Assembly: GCA_035772785.1 (NCBI GenBank)
Contig: JAOCPU010000013.1
Coordinates: 315,001 to 379,000, forward strand
Direction: 5' to 3'
Source of the DNA: Phlebiopsis flavidoalba
Taxonomy: Eukaryota > Basidiomycota > Agaricomycetes > Polyporales > Phanerochaetaceae
Length of the DNA: 64,000 nucleotides
Part shown: positions 21,009 to 34,959 of the stretch, piece by piece
Numbering within the stretch: position 1 is the stretch's first letter
Layout of the letters: each line of letters begins with the position of its first letter
Notes under the pieces: model-generated
Seen by the model: the letters and a program-made list of their open reading frames with translations, nothing else
Told to the model about the DNA's origin: nothing
The model's database searches: none
Translations under genes and position numbers: made by a program

Positions 21009-24000
21009 ATGAGCTATGCAGAGTTACTGTGAAGCGGATATGTAGTCGTAGGACCCCGAGGACCGTTCGTTTCATCACGTACGCCCTAATTGGGCAATGG
21101 GGATATGTCACTGCCGCCTGCGCGGCGACCCTCACTCCTCTCCCACTAAATGACCGCCAGCAGAACCAGAAGAATATCCTCAGCTGTGCTCAAGGCGGCG
21201 TACGACTATGAGCCACAGCCCAGATGCAGAAGACGAGCTCGCGGTAAAAGAGAACCCAACTTCTGCTCCTCCTTGAACGCACAGACGAAGAGGTATGTAG
21301 CACTATCACCCCGCATCTCCCCGCCGACGCCAGCTCTGACTGCCCCTCTATCATTTGGTGGAAGGTCAAAATTAAGTACAGAAACACACAAGAGGAGGAG
21401 GGTGCATCGGGTCTCATTCCTTCTGCATACGCTCCGAGCCTGTGAGTAACGGCGACAGGTGTTCGCGTCTGGGTGAAGTTGCGTTCTCATGAATAATACC
21501 TTTACAAGGCGGATCATATTTCAGTAGTCAAGGCCCTCTACGATTATGAGGCAAGCACAGCCCGGCGAGCTGACGCGTTTTCCGAAGATGAGGTCCTCTA
21601 CGTGTATGGCAAGGACGACGACTGGTTGCTCGTTCACAGCCAGAAGGAAGGCGGCAAGGTCGGCTACGTTACCGGCAACTACGTTGAAGAGGTCCGCAAC
21701 CTCCACTCTGCTCTATGGTATTCTTTAGCTCGACGGCCTCAATTTAGGGGGAGCGTCAGCGGAGGGGGAGCACCAAGGCGTGGACTGCCGCTCGAAAAAA
21801 AAAAAAGGCGATTGATTTCTCCAAGATTGTCGTGCCCCCGACTCGGTATGTGTCTACATACGTCCCACAGCCGGCTGGATGGACTGACAACGCTCAGCCC
21901 CCCAAGCCAGCGTATACAGATCCGCAGAACTAGTCGGCAGCAAGAGTAAGCGACAGCGCAACAGTGCGGTACCGTCCGAAACCTGGTCTGTCTCTGAAGT
22001 TGACAAGAAAGGGCAAGAACGGAAGAAGGGCACTCTTGGTGTTGGAAACGGGGCTATGTTCTTTGCTAGCGAGTCTGACAAGGTGTGTCTCTTTATCCGC
22101 CGAGAACCATACTTTCGGGACGCTATATAATGCATAACTCCGGGTCTCACCAAACACCCACATTTAGACTCCAGTGCAGAAGTGGCAGACGTCCGACATA
22201 CAAACTTACGCGGCTCGAGAAGAACAAAGCACGTCCACGTCGAGGTCGGCGCGCTGCGCCCATCAGCTTACACTTCCACGCGGGGTCCAAGGATGTGGCT
22301 GATGCGATCATGGCTAAACTCGAGGAGGCCCGCCTCGCCCGACCCGAGGAGGAGCCTTCGCATACGAACGCTACTAAACATTGCCGAATCTAATCGAAAG
22401 GCCACGAAGTAGTGCACAGAAGTCTGTCCACTTTGACCAGCGGTCGGAGCCGGAGATCATCCCTCCGAGGGAGGACGATGGAGAGTCTGAGCACGAGCCT
22501 GAACCAGCCACGCATGATGACGACATGGATGGGGAGCGTGCAGTTATTATTGTGCTGTACGACTTCAGTGCGGATGGGGAAGACGAGATGACTGTATCTG
22601 AAGGCGAAACTCTTCTCGGGTCCATCCCGAGCGTGACACCGATGAGTGGTGGAAGTGTAGAAACGCTCAAGGCGACGAAGGAGTCGTGCCTGCTAACTAT
22701 CTCGAGGTAGAACGCATCGACAATGTCTATTATCACTCCGCTAACTCTTGTACTGCTCAGCTTGTTCCAGGCACTGGTGGACCTACGTCGACAAGCAAGG
22801 CAGCTCGACATGAAGAAGACGAGGCTGCGGCTCAGGCCGCGCGGGAAGCCGAAGAAGCTGCAGAGGCAGAACGCAGAGAAACGTGAAGAGAAAGAGCGTA
22901 AAGAGAAGGAGCGCAAGAGAGATGCTGAGAGACGAGCCAAGGAGGCAGCTGCAGCTGCAGACGCCGATAGGCAAAACGACGGGAACAGGAGCGCGGAACG
23001 GCAGAGAGAGAAGGAGAAGGAGAGGCAGCGTGCTGCAGAGGAAGAGGCTCGACGCCAGAAGGCTGCCCAGCGCCAATCCAGCGCAGAGAGTAGTCGTTCT
23101 GACAAGGGACGAATGTGGTCATCGTCGAGGTCATCATCAGACAAACGTAAATCCCATCCGATCTCTCCTCTCGATTTTAGAATTGATTGTCTTGGTTATC
23201 AGGGGCTCCTCCTTCAGGCAATATCCGGACATGGCATGACCGCACAGGCCAGTTCAGAGTAGATGCTAAGTATATTGCATTCTTAGGCTTTGCGGGTGGA
23301 AAACTCAGGCTGCATAAAGTCAACGGCGTGGTCATTGAGGTTCCTTTCAGAGAAGATGTCTGCAGAAGACATGCGCTACGTCGAACGCGTGGTGGCTAAG
23401 CAAAAGAAGGAGCAACGTCCGGCCTCACCTCGCAGGACCTCCGATGACGAGCCTCTGGAAGAGCGCCGGATGTCCTTTGCAGCCAGCAGCCAAGTGCCGC
23501 CCAGACCGCGAAGAAAGGGCCCACTATTGACTTGGTTCGACTTCTTCCTTAGTGCGGGCTGTGATGTTGGACGACTGCTCCCGGTATGGCGCTCTCGTTT
23601 GAAACGCCGACAAGATCGATGAAGCCATCCTTCCGGATATCACAGAGTCCACAATGCCGCTCCCTAGGTTCTTAGAGAGGGCGACATTATCCGTGTAAAG
23701 AATGAAGGCTATAGAACAAAGGCAGCCGAAAGCCGCCTCCAGCTCCAACCGATGCAGGCTGAGCAGCCTCCGCCGCGACGAAGCAAAGAGCTCGCCAGAT
23801 ACAATTTGCAGGCAGAAGAAAGCGGTACCATACCGATCTCCCAGAGAGTCAAGCTCCCAACCTATTCGCATTCTGGGTCCCAATGGCGCTCTGAAGAAAC
23901 AACGTTCCGCGCCGCGGGGCCGTCCACAACTCAAGCAAGAGTCTTCCCCCATCATCTGTCGATTTGAATGCTATAAGTTCTGCCTCTGACCAAATCGCTC

Positions 24001-25581
24001 GGACCCGGCAACGCACGCCCTCCCACTAGTAGCCCCCCCTGCTCGTGCCCGCGCGCTAGCACGATGGCCAACCGGTGCACCTGCCGGTTCACGGTCCCCA
24101 GGTTCGACTACGTCCGCTCCTGCCCCTCGCCCTAAAGCGGTTTCGACGACGATGCTCAATGGACACGTACGACCGAGTTCAACCAAACACGGTCCGCGTC
24201 CTATCCTCTCCTGGAACAACACGGGCTGCGTCTGTACACCCCTGCAGCTCCCAAATCCACTCCTGTTCAGGCAGCACCCGCGCCTCCCGCTCCCCCACCC
24301 CGGCACCCGACCCCGCCTGCGGCAGCCGTCATCGGCCCCGCCTAACGTCGGTACCGGCCGTGCCCCAGTCCAACAGCCCGCAGCTACTGCCTAGCTAACA
24401 AGACTGAAGCAGACATATTCGACCAACCGGGATCTCTCGTGCCTCGCTCGTACCCCTCAGTCAGTTGCGTACGCAGAGTCCGGCTATCGTGAACAACCCG
24501 GATCGAGCGGTTTCTCTCCCCTGTTGCATCCCCACCGGCCCCGTTGGTTATCAGACTGGGCTTGGGATGGGCTCGTCTCCGGTCGCCTATGGCTCAGCAC
24601 TTGCAAGCCCAGCAAACCGGTATGCTTCCACCGCCGCCGCAACAGTTTAATGGTCCAAGAGGCCCTCTCGCTCCGATTACCAGCCAATCAAGGGGCTTCT
24701 ACAACCAACTTGTCCCTACCACCACCGGCTTCAACAACTTCGTACCCACACGGCCCCGCGAGTGCACCTTTCCAGCCGTCTCCGAGCCCATCCTTCTTGA
24801 ACACACAGCCGACGGGTTTCGGCGCCCAACCGCTGACAGCGCAGCCTACTGGATTCCAGCCTCAGCCGAGTGGTTTCCAGGCTCCAACAAGCAACCGGAT
24901 TCCAGCCTCAACTTGGTAGTTTCCAAGGCCCACAGCAAACAGGTTTTTCCAGCCCCAGCAGCCCAGCTTTTCCAAACCCTCGCAGCCACTGCTCTCTCAG
25001 CCGACCGGCTGTCCAGCCGTCCCGAGCGGGGCCTTTGCTCTCGCAGCCCACTGGCTTCGGAGGTGCTTCAGGGAACTTTGGCGGTCTTACCATCCTTCCA
25101 GGGGCGAGCCCCCCCTTCAGGATTTGGTTCGGTGCAGACTAGTGAGTTCATTGTTCTTACATGCCGTGAGGATTAAGCTCACAGTATGGTTAGATCCTAC
25201 AGGCTTCAACCCAGGCTTCGGGCAGTTTAATGCGACGTCGCCACCGCCCTTGCCGCAACAACAGTCAAACTCAGTTGACACGAACCCCGCCAATATATTT
25301 GCCCAGATGAAGAGCGGCACGTTCGGTGGTGACAACTCCAACCAGCCCCAAGACGCTAGTGCGTTTACAAATATGACAAGCTCTGTGCTGTTTCAACTGA
25401 CGCCTGGCATAGATAAATACGATGCTCTCTACGTCCAACTTGTAAGCATCGCACATCGAATTCTGTTGTGTTTGACTGACACGTTTCACCTCTAGCTGTC
25501 CCCCTGAACCCACAAGCTACAGGGTGGGGAGGAGGATACCAAGCGAACGGCTTCTCTGGAGGATACGGATACCAACGCTAA
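21009..25581 (+). CDS. SLA1: Actin cytoskeleton and endocytosis adaptor Sla1
   Basis: Sla1 links cargo and clathrin coats to Arp2/3-driven actin at endocytic sites. SH3-1 lies at 21190-21430 (LKAAYDYEPQ, WWKVKI, GLIPSAYAP). SH3-2 is at 21515-21690 (VKALYDYEA, DEVLYVYGKDDDWLLVHSQ, VGYVTGNYVEE). SH3-3 is at 22550-22710 (VLYDFSADGEDEMTVSEGE, VVPANYLEV). A Lys/Glu/Arg-rich coiled coil spans 22800-23110. SHD1, which binds NPF sorting motifs, is at 23215-23400 (RTWHDRTGQFRVDA, FAGGKLRLHKVNGVVIEVP, MSAEDMRYVERVVAK). SHD2/SAM-like sequence (WFDFFLSAGCD) follows near 23530. The C-terminal third is rich in Pro/Gln with repeats of the type QPTGF, the Sla1 LxxQxTG array that binds the End3/Pan1 system. 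It ends GGYGYQR. A 12-A run at 21795-21806 within coding sequence marks one of many frameshifts. Convergent with SEC7, 145 bases between stops. Confidence 0.93.
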
Positions 25582-25726
25582 TTTCTGCTATGATGTATAT
25601 ATTATAACACCCATATTTTTTGTCTAACTCGATAGCGAATCCGTCCGTACTGAATTATACCATGCTATACAAGGAAATGCGAAAGCTGATAAATTATGCA
25701 AACGGTACAGCGCGAAACGACAGGTT

Positions 25727-28700
25727 TCATGATCGCTCTATGATGCGTTGCTGGTACCCGACGACGCGCATGAAATAGTCTCGAAGGTTTTGTCTGATCT
25801 CGGGGGCCATATCTCGTGAGAGCAGTTCCGTTGCCAGCGGATATATGGCAGGGAGATAGCGAGCGAACTGAAAGTTCCAATGAACATCAACATGTCGAGG
25901 GGCGGGGTTTACGCTTGGTAGTCACTTACCGCCTTGTCATCGAATTTGACGAAGCCTTGCAATATCCAGCGACACTGGGGTCCAGGCAGCGATGTTCTTC
26001 TTCGCTTGACTATCAGTCTTGAGCTTGATAAAAGTCCTGCAGCACGCCCAATCCCAGCCTACGGCATGATGAGCCGCGTTCAAGCCAAAACATAGATGCC
26101 TGCACTTACGGTAATAGACGATCAGCAACCTGGCGGCCTCGCAGCTTGATGCTCGGTGGCCTTGTGTCATAATACATCTGGAGGAGAATGTTGACCAAAG
26201 TTGCAGCATCTGCTAGACTCTTGCTTGAGGAGATTTGGCAGGTGTTTCATGAAAGCCTAAGGAATTTTCAGCCACATGCAGGGCCAAGATTGTCGAGAGC
26301 ACTCACCGACTTTCCAGAGTCCAGTGCGGAGCTCCTTGTCCTCGTGTTGAACTCTCTGGCAAACTGGTAGCTGTGGTCGAGCTCGCACATGAGCCGTAGC
26401 AGCAGGTGTGCTCTGGAGGTATGGTATTTGTAGACTTCATCGTTCCGTAGCAAAGTCGTTCGTCGTCTCGATGAGGAGAAGCTGTAGCACGCATTTCACG
26501 ATGATCTGCTTGAAAATACGTCGCCGTTCACCGAGTGATACCTGTCTTCCCGGTTTTTGTTGGTCACCTGCCGACAGTGGCGCAGGCACGATCGTTTGCC
26601 CGTTCGGCTCTGCACACTGAAATGAGAGGTATATGCAGAGGAAGAAATAACGATATTTACCAGGACTCTCTTGCCAAATCGGTAGAGTGCTACCGTCAAT
26701 CTCCACCCGTAAACTCTCGTCGAATAACTGATGCGGCGTCGTCGTGCGGAAGAGCTTGACGAATGCGGTAGCTACACGATCCCAACGTGCGGCACTAAGC
26801 TTCTTGACGTTGCTTTCCAGCAGCTGCTGCAGACAGGATGTTCCGATACGACGAGCCAAGGTATCGTTCTCCTGTGCGGCCATCAGTAGCAGTTGCACAA
26901 CATCGTCGCAGTGCGCACCTTGACAAATACAGACACACAACAAATCGAGAAGGCCATCCAAAAAGCGCTCCAACGTCTCGAATAGTAAGTGTACAAGTCG
27001 ATCAGGTTGCGAAGAGCTTGGATCATGGTGGAGGAGAGCCACACGCTCATGTCTTCTTGAGTGCTGAACCGCGACAGGTCTTGGCTAGATTTCAACACCG
27101 CAAATATGGGGAACAAAAGTTCCTGGCAAACGGTATCCCAGAACTCTACCGGGAAAGTCGAGCCGTAGGACTTCAACGTGGAGAACAATGAGTCAAGCGC
27201 CCTTGTCAGACCGTCGCGTCGCGTCAGGGAGGTATGGGTAGTGTTGCAATAGATACGCACAATCTTCGGACTTCCAAGTCCTCGCCGTTCATGATGACAT
27301 CATAGAAACCAAACAAGACCGGGAACCAGAACTTGATCATGGGGTCGTCGGTGGGCTCTGCCTTTTCAATCGCTGCGGCATTCAAGCCGCAGTCTGCGCA
27401 CTCCAGCATAACCGGAATGACGCCACGCAGCATCGCGATAGCAAGGAGGCTGATTTTCTGGTACTTTCGTGACCTTGCAGAAATCCGTGATGCAGACTGT
27501 AAGGTCAGCAAAAGCGCCGTGCTTGACGATGGATGGGAAGTGCTCCTTGTTCAAACGCATAACAATTTCGAATGCAGAGCTGACGATGCGCTCTATACCG
27601 AGTCAAATATGAGACGTATGGTATGTAGCGCAGACGTACCTGTTGGAACCTTAGGCAGCAGCTGGATGAGAACACACCAAACATCGTCCTCCAGCCTGAC
27701 CGCATATTGGCTACACGGCTTGGACCATTTGTTGCAGGCATTGCAACACCTAAAGCCCCTCAGTCAAGTACTTCAGACGGAGGTCCATGTTCGTACGTAC
27801 CATAATCTCGTACTTCTGGGTTGGAGTTATGGACCATGGTGTACTCGAAGGGGCGCAGGAAGTCCTTTTGGAACTTGAAGTGGGGAAGTTCCTCCTTCTC
27901 CACAAGAAGCGCATGGCCAATTGACGGAGCGCATCCAAAGCGAAGAACCCTACGTGAGGATTGCTGTGACAGCAAACCTGAATGATATCGTGAGCCTTGT
28001 GTTACAGCACATGTGATACGCGACTTGCCTGGTTGAAATGCTCGCCGAGAATATCCCAGAGGTTAGACCACTCCAACCGAATACGGTTCATATTGTAATA
28101 TGAGATCTCTACCAGCTTTTTGCAAGCTGAACAGACGAGGATGCTGTGACATGCCAGAGGACTGGATCTCCTCCCATGAAACATCACAAAGCGCCCGGAC
28201 GAAGTCGACGATGGCGGTCTATCGGACAGCAATTAGCTCACGGTTCAAAACAAGTACGAAACGAACGTACACCGGAGAGATAGTGACTGAGGGAGAAAAC
28301 CATGTCGGCTGCGACAGTGATGTGTGTGGATCGGCTCTCGTTGGCCAGCTCTTCCGTTGGTACCTTGCGAGCCCGCCTACAAGTATGGTGAGCGCCTAGT
28401 AAGATTTATGGAGCAGTACGCTCACCCCTTCTTGGCCTCTGGGAGGTCCACTCCGCTACTGATCAGCTGCATGTGTTCCAGCTGACTGACACATGTAAGG
28501 ACTCGCGCCAGGAACTCTTCAAGTTGTTACCCCTCGGTTACGGCAACGTCCAAGAGAGCCTTGATGGCTTCCATGTTTTTCGTTTTCATCTCCCCCAAGT
28601 TGTTGAGGAAGGTGAACTTTGCGAGAGTGGTGACGAAAGCATTTCGCTCGAGCTCAAGGTCGAAGAAGCAGACGATTCGGATCGCGCTCTTGAAACCATC

Positions 28701-31700
28701 CAGGCAAAGCTCGACAATTTCGAAGTCGTCTGTTCCTTGAAGTGGTCCGGACAATCCGGCCAGAACGGGAATCCAAGCAACTTCAAACATGGGCTTGACG
28801 TGTACGAAGTGGGATGCACTGAAGAACTGGTCACCGTTCTTCGAGCCTTTGCGTTGAGAACGCATAAGTGTGCGGAAGAGAGCCTATGGGCAAATTTCAG
28901 CTCAGAAATAGACGGTGACGGTGGCTATCCCTACCTCCGTCTTGTTAGCCATGCTGTTCGACTGCATCATGTATGCCTCCTTCTGCAGATCCCGGCCGAC
29001 ATTCGCCAACGCATTCGCCAGACCCGGTCCTGGCGCAACTGGTACCGGCGCCACCTCGATTTCATCCTTCATGCGAATCTCGTTGGAAGAAATCTCGTCG
29101 AAGATGGATCCGAGTAGCTCCTCGGGAAGGTCACGGCCGTCATTAATACCGCGGTTGTTCTTGATGAAATCAGCTTTCGTCATGCGTGTCTTGACCACAG
29201 GATTATGTGCATCCGTGTTCAACATAATCGTAGAAAAGGCAAGGACATATGCGGTATCTGAGGGGTGATGGTGATCAACGGAAAGGACGTACTTTGGGGA
29301 TATTACTCACCGGCGTTAGCGAAGATCGTTTGAGGGTTTCCGGCAATGTATCGTTCGGCAAACTTGAGCATGAACCGATCGATCTTCTGAGCTTCACCGG
29401 GAGCCGGAACGCTTGCAAAAGGTACGGAGGGCATCAACAAACTCCAAGCCGCGGAAGTCCATCATGTCCACAAGAGCATACATAGTAGCAACGTTCTCTT
29501 CGTCGCTTGGATCGGGTAAGATTGATGGACACAAGGAATGATGTAAACTCACGCCTCGCCCAAGATATTCGCCAATCATTGCTTTGCTGAGACCGTCGGT
29601 CTCGAGAAGGAACCGTGCCACATCCTGCGGTGAACGACTGGGGATGAAGCCCGTTTCAAGGAAGAATGCGATGCCCTAGGAAATTCAAATCAATACAGTC
29701 ATGAATGTTGAATTTATGCTGCACTTACTCGCATTGGGCTTGAAGTTGAACTTCTTGATACCTTCCAAAAGCGTCGTCTTCCCTCTGTTTTGCACTCTCG
29801 AACTTGGTCGGGTCGTCAGCGATCTGTTCAGGTGTCGGTATCCGGCTTGATTCAGACAGACTTCCGGTAGTCGAGAGTCTATCGACAGAATGTTCTGGAG
29901 TGATGTTGTCTGCCTGTACCTCCTCACCGGGCTGCGTGCGGGTTTGCTCTTTCTCTCCTGGAGTCTCGACATGATTGGTGCTGGTCGTACCCCATGCTAC
30001 CAAGGACTTCAAGACAGCAACGAGGCACTCAAGACTCTGTTTGCGAAGCTGCGATTCCGAGATACCAAGACGGACGTGTCGAGAGTGCCAGGGACGGAAA
30101 GAGCGTTGGTATTGAGGGCAGGCGGAACAGCGCCTCCGTTGCTCTTCGTCGTAGGGGGCAAACCGGGACTAGTGGGATCTGCTGACTTGGGAGGCACATG
30201 CGATATTGGAGCCGTGGCAAGTTTTGAGACGATATTGATGAAGCTTCGCAGGTCAGCTACGAAACTGGCCGGTTGTGCGAATGGGCTTACTGCTCATAAA
30301 TGTTATCCACCGCGTCACTGTCACAGTCGTAGTTGAGATATATCTCTATAGAGCCTGCGGGTCCTGGCAAAGCCGCTGAAGCATGTTCATAATGACAGCC
30401 TTTTGCTTGAGGGTCGATGTCTTCATCTCAAGGATGGGGATGAAGATCTCATGAAGCAATACCTCGATCTCTTTCTGTTGGAATCAATGTCATGAGTAGC
30501 TAGTTTCAAAACGAAGCCTGCGAGCTTACCTTGAGTTTTGTGCGCATGCCAGACATGACCTTCCAAAAGATTTCCACACTAATGTCGAATACTTGAGGTA
30601 CCGGGCTGACCGCGTTACGACTCAAGCACAAGCACAGGTATTGGGTTATGGCGTGCACAAACGTGCCGGTCGAGTCTTTTGAAGAGCTCGAGTAGATGAT
30701 CGCGTTCGAGGACACCACGAGAGGCATGTGATTATTGAGAATTTGTTAGTACCAAGTGAAGGGAAAGGAGCTTCGATCGCATGGCGTGAGATTTGAGGTC
30801 TCGCTCACTGAGCGTGGATCAGAGACGCTTTTTGAGTTGATGTATGGTTCACTGACCTCTCAGGGTTCAAAGGTTTCATAGTAAGCTTGCAGAGTGCTCG
30901 GAAGACCAAAAACGCGTCTTTGATGAAGAGGTCATGGCCGTCATCTCGGGAATGTAATTGTCGTGCTCTTCATCAGGGACTTCGCTATGCACAGTCTCCG
31001 TCGCCTCTGACGCTTCTCTATAGGCCCATCTGAGCTCTGTACCGGGTTTCGAACACCGAGTCTACTTACTGTTGATGTTGCGACCCAGATCCCGGGGTCG
31101 AAGAACCTTCAACTTCGGGCTCACCGTGCGCGGGAAGCTCCGCAGTCTGAGATTGCGGTGTATCCGTCGACTGTCTTAGCACGAGCTTGGTTTTCGTTGA
31201 ATGGTTTGGCGCAGGATCCGCAATGTCAACGATTGCGCGGCCTTCCGAAGCCGGAGGGCTAAGAGGCCGTGGGTAAAGCGCATGGGCGAGCCGGGTGCCA
31301 AAGACCGCCGTCTGCTACTCTCTGCTCGCGAAGCAAGTGTGGCCGACGATGCGGAGCGAGAAAGTGAGCTACCATCGAGCTTGCCACCGGGCGAAAAACG
31401 TGATTGACCATCTGGTGAGACCACCTTGTGCGACTGTCTGGTTAATGGGGTCTACGCTCAAGAGGAAGACATTATACACGGTCCGCACAGCTTTTAGCAG
31501 AGACGATTGATGGACGAGGATTGTGGGCGAGAGGACGAGGGACAGCAGCGCTTTGACTATCTGCAAAGAGACAGTCTCTGGTGTAGATTCGGAATGGCAA
31601 GCTGTGATAGTATGGACAACCAAATCGACCAGAGTAACCAGCCGGGGGATGCGTCGCAGAAGATGTAGACGTTCGAGCACCAGGGCCAGGTGAGGGCGGG

Positions 31701-32470
31701 GGGAGGCGATTGGGAAGTCCTTGACCTGGGTAGTCGGTCGTCTCGACGAAGAACGAGTACGAAATGAGCTTGGAGATACAATCCAAGCTCGCAATCATGA
31801 GCTTCTCGTTACGAGTCTCACAGGCCAGTCGCAATGGCTCGAATATGTCGCGCGGACGATCCCCACCTTCACCACGCTTCACCATCTCCAGAGCTCGCTG
31901 AACGCTTTCCCGCAGTGGCTGCGAGCGCTTTGCTTCTCGTGACGCCGCAATAGTCTCTAGAGCAGAAGAGATGAGCACAGCGGAAACAGTTCTGCCTTTT
32001 GATATTGTCAAGGAACGTCTGTGCGATGCGGCTGAGGACGGCCTCGAAGGTGGCCCGTGAGGTAGCGCGTGACCATTGGGTCCCTTCGCCCCTCGGAATG
32101 GTCGGCGATCAGGAGACCGTGCATGAATGGACTTGGGGACTAGCGGTCGAAGCTGGAGTAAGAACTATCGTGTCGTGGTGAGAGGACTCCGGACATCTGG
32201 GAGCACCTCAGGTTTGGCTGGAGGTGTGGGAGGGATCCGCTGGACGCGGCTACAGCAGAGTCATCAGAATGTTTGAGTTTCTTCCGGTTGGTGGGGGACA
32301 CCCGATTCCTCGTGAGTTGTCGAAGTCTGCGATGACGCTAGGGCTTCGACCTCATTTACCGCTTCCTCTACAACAGCAGTTGTGACAGCGTCAGTCGCAT
32401 CCTTGGCCTCCTGAGGGACTTCAGCTGGTGCGTCTGTGCTTGATGGTGGTACGTGTTCTTCCATCCACAC
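25727..32470 (-). CDS. SEC7: Arf guanine-nucleotide exchange factor Sec7 (BIG family)
   Basis: Activates Arf1 at the trans-Golgi network. The start [17 protein letters not shown] opens an acidic, low-complexity N-terminus. The DCB region follows at 31.4-32.0 kb ([37 protein letters not shown]). The HUS region is at 30.4-30.75 kb ([20 protein letters not shown]). The catalytic Sec7 domain spans about 28.9-29.8 kb. It shows [49 protein letters not shown] and [20 protein letters not shown]; the last is the conserved motif after the glutamate-finger helix. HDS1-4 occupy 25.7-28.8 kb ([30 protein letters not shown], [17 protein letters not shown]). The C-terminal end [20 protein letters not shown] is followed by a stop at 25727-25729. 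Expected length is about 1,800-2,000 residues, which fits this extent with introns. Frame changes are frequent. Confidence 0.95.
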
Positions 32471-34959
32471 AGGTACCGTGTGCGTGGTTCTCCGACGAGT
32501 CCGGTAACAGAGAGGGATATTGTCGCACTACCGCCAGCGGCGAGGAGACAGAAAGGTAATGCGAAACAGAGATATGAAAACTTTGCTGCTCCAGATCTGA
32601 CCGAGCTACAATCGGATCTCGTCAGAGTACCTTTATAGTGTTCGCACTCAGGACAGCATAACATGAAGACTGGCGCTTCGTGCCTTGTCTCCTGCGTTGC
32701 CCGTGGCGTCGTAGGCGATCTTGTGAGCTGTGTGTTCGCGCTTACGACACCGCCCGTCTCGCCGCCCACCGCAGACCGGCGCATCAGAGCCCAGGCACCG
32801 CTGCGATTCTTGCAATCAGAAACACGCCTTTAAGGCTGCCTCATGTTCAATCGATGTTCCGGGGCCGCCTGTGTATGGAATTGACCACCTAAGGTGCCGC
32901 CTGCTCTTCCTTGAAGCTCTAAAAAATTCTGTCTGCCTCACTGGACTTCGCATATCGCAAAAATGGCCTCTGCAGCAAACGTCCCACATCTGCAGCCTCG
33001 GCCTTGGCAGTGCTGTGAAGCCCTCCGAACCCATGACGCGGATTTGCTATGTCTACAGTAGAAGTTCTAAGGACCCAAATTCGATGGAACAAATTCGATC
33101 TTGCAGGCGACCTGCTCAATAGCTATTAAGCGTATTCGGCCTTCCCATAATTGGGAACAGCTTGGCAAGTCTATTGACGATTATCCGTGACCAAGGCATT
33201 GGCTGATGTACATCTCCAGCATAATGAAATGGTATTGGAGGTCTCTGCTAGAATGCTTCACATCAGCAATCATGGGGGTTTGTCCCGATTAAGCCCATTG
33301 CACGAAGCAAGCTGAGAAACTGCCACACAAGCTAGTTCCGCTTCAGACGCAGAACGTACGCTTCTAGAGCAACGCCGCGCCTGCAATAGATTCCTGGGAT
33401 ACACCTAAAATGCTCATTCCTCCTCTGGTCTCCGCCGTTAGTGATATCTGCATCTTGCTCAAGCACTAAGCACGTACCAAGGTACATGGTCACGCTACTC
33501 GCGGGTCGGCATCTTCGCTGTGTTGACTTGAGGAAGACTTTACAAGCGCGTCCGTAGGAAAAGTACCCTGGCAGATTTTTAACCTCGATGGCAGCAGACC
33601 CTGCGGAGACGGGGCATGCAACCGCATTTGTGCCGAACCTTCACTTGTGCCCTCTATCCACGCCGAAAAGATAAACTAGCCAGCCAACAGTCTCGTACGA
33701 GATCTGGCTGATGCCGATCCTGACACTTATGCTCGCCGAGTCAGAAGGAGACGGGACAGGTGCTTTCGGTCCCCGAGCTCTTTCACTCGCTCCGAACTCT
33801 GGCGACCTTAACGGAGATAAATAACGAGGAATCTGTATATTATGGGCCTATAAAGGAAGACACTATTTGGTCACGCGGATGTTATTTCACCGACATTCAC
33901 ACAGAAGACATCCCCGGTTTCTGCCACCCGCTTGACGGACGGCTATCTCGGCGACATGACTTTTAATTACTTTCATTCGTCAAAAACCCGGTCCTCATTG
34001 TCGAACATGTGTTCAAGATATCACCTGTGGTTCTTAACGCATGCTTTACACGACAACGCAACGCTTAAAGCCTTGCGTAGATGATCATCTCGGGAGGAGG
34101 AATGCTATCGCAGCACCAGAATAGGGGTGGGGGGGGGGGGCGAATGCACTAACATGCTCACTTGTGGTGTGGATTTCCCTCCGCATTCTTAGTCGCTTGG
34201 CGTCTATGGGCTCTGTATCTCGATGCATCGGAAGGGGTCATGATTTACTCTGTGATATCGCTACTGTAAAGGCCAGATTCTCGTATTCACTCCCGTCACT
34301 AACGTTCCACACCAGAACACTGGGCAGGCAATTCGATGGTTCGGACTTGGCGTTGCGCGCCCAGACGAATGCAGTAAGCATATCCTGATGGGGTAAACTT
34401 CGTGCCGGAACCGGGTCAGTCCAGTAGGTAAAGCAAGCAGTCTGGCCCATAGATGAATTGTGAGCGGGGAAAACATTCAACTGTCTTTCGGTAGTTAAAT
34501 GGTGTAGTTCGTCGCAGCCGAAACTCTCGTATTCCAGTTATTTGGTAGGCGGCGAACGTTATGCTCAAGACCACATCTCGAGCGCATCCTTTCTGAACCA
34601 ATGCACGTAAATGTACTTTAGAACAAAAGTACATATGCCGCTCAAACTTATGGACTTCTTTACGCTGTAATCAACCACTATACAGTGTTTCAGGGCATGT
34701 CGTGCCACAAATTGTCCCGTAATTTGTGCCGCTTGGACCCAAGCTCTGACACCAACACCCCCCTGATGCAATAATAGTAAACAAGAAAAAATAATAGAAG
34801 TAATTCTAGACTTGTTAGTATTTGTGCTGCTCAGTACTTTTGGATGTACGTCGCACAGTTGTTGTGCACTAGTGCAGGTCTGTGACTATTTGAGCATTTA
34901 TCTTTCAGCATTTTGGACCAAAAAAGGTCAATTTTCTTGAAAAGAGCAGTGTAGGAAAA
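32471..34959. other. Gene-poor region
   Basis: About 2.5 kb upstream of SEC7. 32.5-33.1 kb has short open stretches on both strands without family resemblance and probably includes the SEC7 promoter. 33.1-34.9 kb is broken in all frames and less G+C-rich. A 12-base poly-G run occurs at 34129-34140. No gene, transposase or reverse-transcriptase motif was found. Confidence 0.45.
34129..34140. repeat. Poly-G run (12)
   Basis: Twelve consecutive G in noncoding sequence. Similar runs occur at 36535-36550 and 39597-39610, all within the gene-poor island. Confidence 0.9.

Noticed and set aside
22374..23144. 256-codon Ser-rich minus frame
   Set aside because: Antisense of the Lys/Glu/Arg-rich coiled coil and third SH3 of SLA1; its Ser/Leu runs are the complement of that composition.
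24060..24120. GGTTCGACTACG resembling a B box
   Set aside because: Inside SLA1 coding sequence and without the rest of a cloverleaf.
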